In this document: positions 1-5,242 of the stretch, one piece after another
Numbering within the stretch: the first letter of the stretch is position 1
Layout of the letters: each line of letters starts with the position of its first letter
Source: Hyphomicrobiales bacterium
Lineage (GTDB): Bacteria; Pseudomonadota; Alphaproteobacteria; Rhizobiales; Devosiaceae
Direction of reading: 5' to 3'
Assembly (NCBI GenBank): GCA_027082895.1
Contig: JALWTJ010000152.1
Span: 1 to 7,411, forward strand
DNA length: 7,411 nucleotides
Position numbers and translations under genes: made by a program
The notes under the pieces: model-generated
The model's input: the letters and a program-made list of their open reading frames with translations, nothing else
Told to the model about the DNA's origin: nothing
The model's database searches: none

Positions 1-38
1 GCGGTTTTCGGACAAGAAGTGCGGAAATATCAAACAGA

Positions 39-79
39 TAGAGCGTGGTCTTGATTCCATCAGAAACAGACACGCTCTA
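39..79 (-). terminator. Stem-loop over the SDR stop codon, possible terminator
   Basis: A perfect 9-bp inverted repeat (TAGAGCGTG at 39-47 and CACGCTCTA at 71-79) flanks a 23-nt loop. The loop can fold a small inner hairpin (TGAT/ATCA, 52-62). The right arm includes the stop codon of the minus-strand SDR gene. On the minus strand the sequence after the stem is only modestly T-rich (TCTGTTTGATATTT), so intrinsic termination is possible but not strong. It may instead protect the 3' end of the mRNA. Confidence 0.4.
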
Positions 80-844
80 GGACAGATCCATCATGTTCGT
101 GAAAAATTCGTCCCGCACATCAAGCAGGGGATTATCCAGTTTTTTGGCTTCGTCAGAGCATAGCCAGGCCATGACGGAAGCTGGAACATCCGGATGCACC
201 AGGTCCTTTTGCGGAATCCGTGAAATCGGATTGAGCCCGGCCGCGCGAATCCTGGCCTGCATGTCCGTGTCCGTGGGCGGAATGCCGATGAAGAAACTTT
301 TTACCCCGCTTTCCTTCAGTTCAAGGGCAAACATTTGGGTGAGCATGCGGGCCCCTGCCTTGGAGCAGCAATAGGCTGTCCAGCCCTCCATCGGGGTGGT
401 CGCTGCCCCCGTTCCCGCGTTGATGATGGTGCCGCCGCTCTGCTTCAGCAGTTCAAGGGCGGCGCAGGTAACCCGGTGGACCCCGCCTACATTGACCTCA
501 AAGGCACGGGTCAGGGTGGGCGTCTCCAGGTCCATGAAATGGCCGATCGGGGAAATGATCCCCGCATTGTTGACCAGAACATCCAGTTTGTCCGCCCGTT
601 GAGCCACCTGTTCCATGGCAGCGCCGACCTGAGCTTCGCTGCATACATCCAAGGGCATCACCCGGGCGCCGCTGAGCAGGTCTTTCTCGATCTCCCGGTC
701 ATTGCTGTTGATTCCGGCAAACACCTCGGCGCCATTTTCCACGAGCAGTCCAGCCAGATGGGCACCAATTCCCTTGCCGGCGCCGGTTACCAGAACAGTC
801 TTTCCGCTCAGATCGGGCACGGAAACGGGGGCGAGATTGAACAT
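77..844 (-). CDS. Short-chain dehydrogenase/reductase (SDR), NAD(P)-dependent
   Basis: A classical SDR of 255 residues, the usual family length, probably a cytosolic oxidoreductase of a sugar, sugar lactone or keto-acid intermediate. The Rossmann glycine motif TGAGKGIG is at residues 20-27, NNAG at 92-95, the helix-4 Asn at N118, and the catalytic YxxxK at Y158 and K162. The residue 13 before the tyrosine, normally Ser, is Thr145, and the usual PG after strand 6 is PP (189-190). Coenzyme choice is unclear because no acidic residue ends strand 2. I chose the ATG at 842-844 because GGAAGG lies 9 nt upstream; a longer reading from 925 would run through the palindromic operator and lacks a good ribosome binding site. 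It diverges from the enolase-family operon and shares its control region, so it probably serves the same pathway. The exact substrate cannot be read from sequence. Confidence 0.93.
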   Translation of the reverse strand: MFNLAPVSVPDLSGKTVLVTGAGKGIGAHLAGLLVENGAEVFAGINSNDREIEKDLLSGARVMPLDVCSEAQVGAAMEQVAQRADKLDVLVNNAGIISPIGHFMDLETPTLTRAFEVNVGGVHRVTCAALELLKQSGGTIINAGTGAATTPMEGWTAYCCSKAGARMLTQMFALELKESGVKSFFIGIPPTDTDMQARIRAAGLNPISRIPQKDLVHPDVPASVMAWLCSDEAKKLDNPLLDVRDEFFTNMMDLS

Positions 845-849
845 TTGTC

Positions 850-877
850 TTGACCTTCCATTTGAAGCGTAGTTAAT
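850..877 (+). promoter_or_regulatory. Candidate sigma70-type promoter of the enolase operon
   Basis: TTGACC at 850-855 (5 of 6 to the -35 consensus) is followed after 16 bp by GTTAAT at 872-877 (4 of 6 to the -10). The start would be near 884, inside the palindrome, so repressor binding would block it directly. The -35 lies within the SDR leader. This is a consensus match by eye only. Confidence 0.4.
854..859 (-). promoter_or_regulatory. Ribosome binding site deciding the SDR start
   Basis: On the minus strand this reads GGAAGG, 9 nt before the ATG at 844. It supports the 255-residue form of the SDR over the longer in-frame reading from 925. Confidence 0.65.
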
Positions 878-891
878 TGGTCTGACCAATT
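875..891. promoter_or_regulatory. Perfect 17-bp palindrome, GntR/FadR-type operator
   Basis: AATTGGTCTGACCAATT is a perfect dyad with a single central base. Its core ATTGGT-N3-ACCAAT follows the TNGTNNNACNA pattern known for FadR-subfamily GntR repressors such as PdhR and LldR. It lies between the divergent SDR and enolase-family genes, and covers the predicted transcription starts of both. The structure is directly visible; the regulator family is inferred from the motif. No regulator gene is in the window. FadR-type regulators commonly respond to organic acids or keto-acids, which fits a locus handling sugar acids. Confidence 0.8.
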
Positions 892-895
892 TGCC

Positions 896-910
896 ATTGG
901 TAGCCCGAAT
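896..910. promoter_or_regulatory. Degenerate second operator copy
   Basis: ATTGGT-AGC-CCGAAT repeats the architecture of the 875-891 operator core. The left half is identical and the right half matches at 4 of 6 positions. The two copies are offset by 20 bp, close to two helical turns, so two dimers could sit on the same face of the DNA. It overlaps the predicted minus-strand -10 element. Only the left half is convincing. Confidence 0.4.
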
Positions 911-925
911 TGAGCACGCCGTCAA
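897..925 (-). promoter_or_regulatory. Candidate sigma70-type promoter of the SDR gene
   Basis: On the minus strand, TTGACG (925-920) is followed after 17 bp by TACCAA (902-897), a weak -10. The start would fall near 890, again inside the operator. The -35 is good and the -10 poor, so confidence is low. The placement mirrors the plus-strand promoter. Confidence 0.35.
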
Positions 926-950
926 AGAGAATGTGCCAGAAAACGGGCCG

Positions 951-956
951 AGGAGG
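951..956 (+). promoter_or_regulatory. Strong ribosome binding site of the enolase-family gene
   Basis: A full AGGAGG lies 7 nt before the ATG at 964. It fixes the start there rather than at the in-frame TTG at 910, which lies at the edge of the operator region and would add 18 residues of non-family sequence. Confidence 0.85.
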
Positions 957-963
957 AAATTTC

Positions 964-2094
964 ATGGACACGGTCGCCCGGATTCGTCCGATTCCCATCG
1001 CCTATCCCGATCCCAATGATTTCGGCACCATTCGCCGTACTGTTCTTGTCAGGGTGCAGACGGCCGATGGCGTCGTGGGCTGGGGGGAGTGCATCGCCAT
1101 GTGGCCGGAGGCCTGCAAGGCGGTTGCTACCATCATTTCGGAAGGGTTGGCTCCCCTTGTCGAGGGGCAGGACGCCACGGATACCGCCGGTATCTGGAAC
1201 AGGATGCGCCAGCATATATGGTGGTACGGGGAGGGGGGCATCGCCTCCATGGCCCTGTCGGGGGTGGATATGGCCCTGTGGGACATTGCCGGAAAGATTG
1301 CCGGAAAGCCCCTGCATGACATGCTGGGCGGTCTGAAGCATGAACGGCTGATCGCCAATGCTTCCAGCCATGTGAACAAGAAGGGCGAGGCGGCCTGTGT
1401 CGCCGAAGTAGTCGGTTTTTTTGAAGCCGGGTTCCGCTCCTGCAAGCTGGGCTTTGCCAAGAAGGGAGAAAGCAATATTGGTGGTGACCCGGATACGGAT
1501 GTCAGTTTCATCCGGGCATTGCGCAAGGCCCTTGGCCCGGATGCTCCCATTCTGGTCGACATTGGCAACGGTGTGAAATGGGATGTGGATACCGCCATAT
1601 CCGTTGCCAACCGCATGGCCGAATATGACATTGGCTGGTTCGAGGAGCCGCTCTATCCCACCGATGATGCCGGGTACAAAAAACTTGCTGCCAGCACGTC
1701 GGTGCGTATTGCCAGCGGGGAGCGGGAGTTTACCGCTGCCGGTTACCGCCGTCAGATGGAGATGGGCGCCGTCGAGGTTTTCGGCGTCGATCCGGCCAGG
1801 GCCGAGGGCATCACCGGTTTCAGGAAGGTGGATGCACTGGCCAGCAGATTTGCAAAGACCATCAACGCCCATGCCTGGTCCACCGCCATCACGAGCGCCG
1901 CCAGTCTGCACCTTTCCCTGGCATCTCCCAACACCGAACTCTTCGAATTCAAGCCATTCGACGTGGTGGTGCAGACCGAACTGGTCACGGACCGTGTCTG
2001 GCACCGCGATGGCTGGGCCTATCCGCTGACCGGGCCGGGGCTGGGCATTGATGTGGTTGAAGAAGTGGTGGAAAGGCTGGCGGCAAATGTCTGA
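964..2094 (+). CDS. Enolase-superfamily (mandelate racemase/muconate lactonizing type) dehydratase or cycloisomerase
   Basis: A 376-residue cytosolic metalloenzyme of normal length. The N-terminal capping domain (about 1-125) contains GWGEC (39-43) and ALWDIAGK (104-111). The C-terminal barrel carries the Mg ligands: D199, the EEP motif (E227-E228) and E253 in SGERE. The His-Asp dyad is D276 and H303 (NAHAW), as in mandelate racemase. The barrel strand-2 motif is K161-L-G163, so the second Lys of the usual KxK pair is absent; K166-K167 follow in an unusual GFAKKG loop. The family abstracts a proton alpha to a carboxylate, and in sugar clusters members dehydrate aldonates or open sugar lactones. 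It is first in a tight operon with the ADC-like and dehydrogenase genes. Dehydration of an aldonate is the most likely role, and the substrate is unknown. Confidence 0.92.
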   Translation: MDTVARIRPIPIAYPDPNDFGTIRRTVLVRVQTADGVVGWGECIAMWPEACKAVATIISEGLAPLVEGQDATDTAGIWNRMRQHIWWYGEGGIASMALSGVDMALWDIAGKIAGKPLHDMLGGLKHERLIANASSHVNKKGEAACVAEVVGFFEAGFRSCKLGFAKKGESNIGGDPDTDVSFIRALRKALGPDAPILVDIGNGVKWDVDTAISVANRMAEYDIGWFEEPLYPTDDAGYKKLAASTSVRIASGEREFTAAGYRRQMEMGAVEVFGVDPARAEGITGFRKVDALASRFAKTINAHAWSTAITSAASLHLSLASPNTELFEFKPFDVVVQTELVTDRVWHRDGWAYPLTGPGLGIDVVEEVVERLAANV

Positions 2095-2872
2095 AAAGAC
2101 TCGACATGGCCTGAAACGGCCTACGGAAAAGGACATCTGCGCCCCCGGATTTTCCACCCCCTGGGATGCGCCCATGGTGCCCCCGTTTCCCTTCCGTTTT
2201 CGCCAGTGTGAAATTCTGACCCTTTACTGGCGGACGGATCCGGATGCCATGGCCTTCCTGCTGCCGCCGCCTTTGGAGCCGGTTTCCGATGTTGCGTGTG
2301 TTCATATCTACAAGATGAACGACACCGACTGGATCGGTCCCTACATGGAAGCCAACGTCATGTTCGGCGCCCGCCTGCCCGGCGTGGCGGAAGGCGCCTA
2401 TTCTCCCTATCTGGTCCTGTCCTCCGATATCGGGGTGGCCCATGGGCGGGAGGTCCACGGCCAGCCCAAGAAGCTGGGCAATCCGTCCCTTGAAATGCGT
2501 GGCGACCTGATCGTTGGAACGATCGAGCGTAACGGCATTGATGTGCTGACCGGGACCACGCCCTACAAGCAGGTGCCTGTTTCAAAAGAGGAACTCAGCC
2601 CCTGGTTTGATTTCTCCACCAATCTGAACCTGAAGGCCGTCGATCACATTGATGGTCGCCCGGCAATTCGCCAGATCACGTCGCGCCAACTCAAGGATGT
2701 GAAGGTGCATGAGGCGTGGCGGGCCCCCGGCACCGTGGAACTGCGTCCCAATGCCCAATTACCCATTTTCCGCCTGCCCGTTGTCGAGCCTCTGGAGGCA
2801 TTTTTCTGGAAGGCCGATTTCACGCTGGCCGCCGGACGGATCATTCATGATTATCTGGAGGCCGACCAATGA
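2087..2872 (+). CDS. Acetoacetate decarboxylase (ADC)-like protein, probably not a true decarboxylase
   Basis: A 261-residue protein alignable along its length with clostridial ADC. Shared landmarks are STP (23-25), YWRTDPDA (47-54), the Schiff-base motif GREVHGQPKKLG (120-131), and VHEAW (207-211). By my recalled alignment, K128-K129 match the Schiff-base Lys115-Lys116 pair and E88 matches Glu76. The Arg29 position is Pro33 and the Glu61 position is His73, so carboxylate binding and decarboxylation of acetoacetate look impaired. Some characterised ADC-like proteins use the lysine for pyruvate aldol/dehydratase chemistry instead, and this one could act as a class I aldolase or on another keto-acid. 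The ATG at 2087 overlaps the preceding stop by 8 bp, with GAAAGG upstream, indicating translational coupling. An earlier in-frame ATG at 2048 would lie deep in the previous gene. Confidence 0.9.
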   Translation: MSEKTRHGLKRPTEKDICAPGFSTPWDAPMVPPFPFRFRQCEILTLYWRTDPDAMAFLLPPPLEPVSDVACVHIYKMNDTDWIGPYMEANVMFGARLPGVAEGAYSPYLVLSSDIGVAHGREVHGQPKKLGNPSLEMRGDLIVGTIERNGIDVLTGTTPYKQVPVSKEELSPWFDFSTNLNLKAVDHIDGRPAIRQITSRQLKDVKVHEAWRAPGTVELRPNAQLPIFRLPVVEPLEAFFWKADFTLAAGRIIHDYLEADQ

Positions 2873-3828
2873 GCGCGCGCGTTGTGGTGACGGATTTTAC
2901 CTTTCCCGATGTGAAACGGGAACAGGCAGCGGCAAGGCAGGCCGGTGCCGATTTTGAAAGCTTCCAGTGCCGGAATGAGGCCGACGTGGTAAAAGCGGTG
3001 GCTGATGCCGACGTGGTTGCCATCCAGTTTGCACCTTTTGGTCCGGCCGCCGCCAGTGCGGTCAAACCCGGCGCCACCCTCATCCGCTACGGAGTGGGTT
3101 ACGACAATATCGACCTTGCAGCGGCCAGAAAGGCCGGGCTGAAAGTGGGCTATGTTCCCGACTATTGCGTGGATGAAGTGGCCGATCACACGGTTGCAGC
3201 AGCCCTTGCCCTTTTGCGCAAGCTGCCGGTTCTGGATGCTTCGGTACGAAAAGGGGAATGGGCGGCGGTGCGCTATGCCAAACCTCTGAAGCCTTTTGCG
3301 GACACGGTATTCGGCTTTTTCGGGATCGGCCAGATCGGCCGGGCCGTTTTGCAACGGTTGGCCGGGTTCGGGTTTCATTTCATTGCCGCCGATCCCGGCC
3401 TGACCCCTGAGCAGGGGGAGGCAATCGGCGTGGAAATCGTAAACGCCGATCAACTGCTTGCCCGCGCCGACATCATCACCCTGCACGCCCCGGCCACCGA
3501 TCAGACCAGCGGTTTCTTCAATACCCATGCCTTTGAGCGCATGCAGTCTCACGCCTTTCTGGTCAACACCGCCCGCGGACAGCTGATCAATGAAGCGGAT
3601 CTGGCAGCGGCCCTGAACAGCGGGGTCATTGCAGGGGCGGCGCTGGATGTCTTTCAGAACGAACCCCTGGCACCCGAATCGCCCCTGAGATCGGCGCCCG
3701 GACTTGTCCTCACTCCCCATGCGGCCTGGTATTCCGCCACCGCAATGGACCGTCTTCAGGGCCTGGTTGCCCAGGATATTTCACGGGCATTGCAGGCAAA
3801 GCCCCCGAGGAGGCCCGTTCCGGAATGA
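2869..3828 (+). CDS. D-isomer-specific 2-hydroxyacid dehydrogenase
   Basis: A 319-residue cytosolic NAD(P)-dependent dehydrogenase of the phosphoglycerate dehydrogenase/glyoxylate reductase type, normal length without an ACT domain. The substrate-binding halves are about 1-100 and 290-319. The nucleotide domain has GIGQIG (152-157) and D175 after strand 2, which favours NAD. Catalytic residues are R236 (NTARG), E265 (NEP) and H284 (TPHAAW). YGVGYDNID (74-82) is the usual substrate loop. The start ATG overlaps the ADC-like stop as ATGA, with GGAGG upstream, so it is coupled to that gene. In this pathway it could reduce pyruvate, glyoxylate or hydroxypyruvate, or oxidise a 2-hydroxy acid. The specific substrate cannot be assigned. 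Confidence 0.93.
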   Translation: MSARVVVTDFTFPDVKREQAAARQAGADFESFQCRNEADVVKAVADADVVAIQFAPFGPAAASAVKPGATLIRYGVGYDNIDLAAARKAGLKVGYVPDYCVDEVADHTVAAALALLRKLPVLDASVRKGEWAAVRYAKPLKPFADTVFGFFGIGQIGRAVLQRLAGFGFHFIAADPGLTPEQGEAIGVEIVNADQLLARADIITLHAPATDQTSGFFNTHAFERMQSHAFLVNTARGQLINEADLAAALNSGVIAGAALDVFQNEPLAPESPLRSAPGLVLTPHAAWYSATAMDRLQGLVAQDISRALQAKPPRRPVPE

Positions 3829-3853
3829 GAAAAAAAGCAAAATTCAACCGTTC

Positions 3854-3874
3854 GCACACCTGTTTCAGGTGTGC
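3854..3874. terminator. Hairpin just after the catabolic operon
   Basis: A perfect 9-bp stem (GCACACCTG/CAGGTGTGC) with a TTT loop begins 26 nt after the dehydrogenase stop. No U-tract follows, so it is not a textbook intrinsic terminator. It more likely stabilises the 3' end or contributes to partial termination before the transporter genes. Confidence 0.45.
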
Positions 3875-4026
3875 CGGAAAGACCGGCAGGTCAAACACAA
3901 CCGGCAAACACTGCCGGAACAAGATGGGAAAGCCGTTCGCGGCCCAACCCTGAGCAAACCGCGGGCAGGCTCACTTCCAGCCAACCTGCCCGCGGCATTT
4001 ACCTAACCGGCATTGAGGAGTGCCGA
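3872..4026. repeat. Hexamer CCGGCA/TGCCGG repeated in three dyads
   Basis: The gap before the binding-protein gene holds three inverted pairs: TGCCGG-5-CCGGCA (3872-3888), CCGGCA-5-TGCCGG (3901-3917), and CCGGCA-8-TGCCGA (4007-4026, last base mismatched). The first two have the same 17-bp length but opposite arm order. They could be a repeated protein-binding site or small RNA hairpins. The third loop contains the Shine-Dalgarno-like GAGGAG, 31 nt before the true start and so not used directly. Confidence 0.5.
3959..3995. terminator. Strong 11-bp GC-rich hairpin upstream of the transporter genes
   Basis: CCGCGGGCAGG (3959-3969) pairs perfectly with CCTGCCCGCGG (3985-3995) around a 15-nt loop. 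It is followed by CATTTACC, only a weak T-run. It lies 56 nt before the binding-protein ATG. It could be an attenuator or terminator separating the catabolic operon from the transporter operon, or a stable 5' leader structure. No convincing promoter was seen between it and the gene. Confidence 0.5.
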
Positions 4027-4051
4027 TCAACAACTCTTATGGAGAAAAAAC

Positions 4052-5095
4052 ATGAATATGATCAAGACACTTTGCGTGGCCTCTGCGCTGATGTTGGCCA
4101 GTTCCCCCGCGGTTCTCGCCCAGACCATCAATCTGAAGGGCGGCGAAAACGTGGACATGGTGCTGCTGCCCAAGTTCCTCGGTATTCTGGTTTTTGATCA
4201 GGCCTATGAAGGGGCCCAGGAAGCCCATGCGGAACTGAAGAACTCCGGCGAACTGCTGTTTGAAGGCCCCACCCCGGAAAATTCGGTGGCCGGTCAGATC
4301 GAAATGATGACCACGGCTGCCACCCAGGGGCAGGACGCTGTCATGCTGTCCAACAATGCCGGGGATCAGATCGTGCCCGCTGCCAAGGCGGCCCAGGCTG
4401 CCGGAACCACCGTTGTGACATGGGACAGCCCCATTCCTTCCGGTGAAGGGGAGTCCGTCTTCGTGGCTCAGGTCGATTTCGGGTCCATCGGGGAAGTGAT
4501 GGCCGACATGGCCCTGTCCATTCTTGGCGGGTCCGGCCAGATGGCCATCCTGTCGGCAACACCGGACGCTGCCAACCAGAACGCATGGATTGCCTCCCTG
4601 AAAGACGTTCTGGCCAATGATCCCAAATATGCCGGTATCGAACTGGTGGATACAGTTTACGGCGACGACCAGTCCGAGGTCAGCTACAATCGTGCCCTGG
4701 CACTGGTGGACAAGTATCCGGATCTGGGGCTGATCATGTCCCCCACGACGGTGGGCATTCAGGCATCAGCCAAGGCCATGCAGGACGAAGGTCTGTGTGA
4801 TCAGGTCAAGACCTCCGGTCTGGGACTGCCTTCCGAAATGGTCAGTTACACCCTGAACGGGTGCGCTCCCGAATTTGCCCTGTGGGATTTCCGCGATCTG
4901 GGATACCTGACCTATTACACCGCCTACGGTCTGGCCACCGGCCAGTTGACGGGTGATATTGGCGAAACCTTCCATGCCGGGCGCATGGGGGACATGACCA
5001 TCGAGGAAGATCCGGGCCGCCCCGGCTCCAAGCGGATCCTGATGGGCCCCTTTACCGTCTACACCAAGGACAATGTGGAGGCCGCTGCCAAGTAG
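4052..5095 (+). CDS. Periplasmic sugar-binding protein of an ABC importer, RhaS-like
   Basis: A 347-residue secreted binding protein. A Sec signal peptide (about 1-23) has a short basic n-region, a hydrophobic stretch (about 7-19) and an AVLA|Q cleavage site after A23. There is no lipobox. The mature part is a type I periplasmic-binding fold (Peripla_BP_4 type). Features shared with the rhamnose-binding RhaS group include ILSATPDAANQNAWI (166-180), VYGDDQSEVSY (202-212), MSPTTVGI (229-236), GLGLPSEM (256-263) and the ALWDF segment (277-281). Other relatives bind AI-2 or other hexoses, so the ligand is not certain, though a 6-deoxyhexose or similar is plausible. C249 and C271 could form a disulfide. 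The start is set by GGAG (4041-4044), 7 nt before the ATG. It begins the transporter gene set. Confidence 0.92.
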   Translation: MNMIKTLCVASALMLASSPAVLAQTINLKGGENVDMVLLPKFLGILVFDQAYEGAQEAHAELKNSGELLFEGPTPENSVAGQIEMMTTAATQGQDAVMLSNNAGDQIVPAAKAAQAAGTTVVTWDSPIPSGEGESVFVAQVDFGSIGEVMADMALSILGGSGQMAILSATPDAANQNAWIASLKDVLANDPKYAGIELVDTVYGDDQSEVSYNRALALVDKYPDLGLIMSPTTVGIQASAKAMQDEGLCDQVKTSGLGLPSEMVSYTLNGCAPEFALWDFRDLGYLTYYTAYGLATGQLTGDIGETFHAGRMGDMTIEEDPGRPGSKRILMGPFTVYTKDNVEAAAK

Positions 5096-5108
5096 GTTCC
5101 TGAATCTC

Positions 5109-5132
5109 CGCTCTGCATGAAGGTGCAGAGCG
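5109..5132. promoter_or_regulatory. First hairpin after the binding-protein gene
   Basis: A perfect 9-bp stem (CGCTCTGCA/TGCAGAGCG) with a 6-nt loop starts 14 nt after the stop. No T-run follows. Such intercistronic hairpins commonly stabilise the binding-protein mRNA and lower readthrough into the membrane-complex genes. Confidence 0.6.
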
Positions 5133-5140
5133 CCAAGGAG

Positions 5141-5172
5141 TCCGGTCGGCGTGTTTCCTCCCGCCGGCCGGA
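5141..5172. promoter_or_regulatory. Second, very stable hairpin before the ATPase gene
   Basis: An 11-bp stem with one G-T wobble (5141-5151 with 5162-5172) closes a 10-nt loop rich in pyrimidines. It is followed by AAAATT, so it is not an intrinsic terminator on the plus strand. With the 5109-5132 hairpin it forms a tandem pair likely to block 3' exonucleases and keep the binding protein more abundant than the ATPase. Confidence 0.6.
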
Positions 5173-5175
5173 AAA

Positions 5176-5215
5176 TTCCGCAAGTAATCCCCCGCGCAAG
5201 AAATCCCCGCGCAAG
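5176..5215 (+). repeat. Short imperfect direct repeats
   Basis: AATCCCCCGCGCAAG (5186-5200) is followed directly by a near copy at 5202-5215 with one C fewer. A partial third copy, TTCCGCAAG, stands at 5176-5184. The period is about 16 bp. It resembles slippage-derived repeat sequence and lies just upstream of the weak ATPase ribosome binding site. Confidence 0.6.
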
Positions 5216-5242
5216 CAACCTCAAGCCAAGAGCTGACCCGTC

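Noticed and set aside
335..853. A 172-codon plus-strand open frame opposite the SDR
   Set aside because: The minus strand encodes a complete SDR with all the main motifs, and the plus-strand product has no family features.
910..963. TTG start at 910 extending the enolase-family protein by 18 residues
   Set aside because: The added residues do not look like the family, the TTG lies at the edge of the operator region, and AGGAGG is perfectly placed for the ATG at 964.
922..2175. A 417-codon open frame on the minus strand across the enolase-family gene
   Set aside because: It is opposite a gene with intact catalytic motifs and a strong ribosome binding site. Its product is rich in Gly, His and Pro with no recognisable motif. 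Strong GC bias at third positions removes antisense stop codons.
2851..3720. A 289-codon open frame on the minus strand across the 2-hydroxyacid dehydrogenase gene
   Set aside because: Same reason: an antisense shadow of a clearly real gene, with no domain and no ribosome binding site that I could see.
4013..4041. TTGAGG with a downstream CTTATG as a promoter for the transporter genes
   Set aside because: The -10 match is poor and the implied start would leave too little leader for the ribosome binding site at 4041-4044.
4039..4197. ATG at 4039 opening another frame over the start of the binding-protein gene
   Set aside because: No well-spaced ribosome binding site, and the frame continues out of register through the signal peptide region to a stop at 4197. 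It does not look like a leader peptide.
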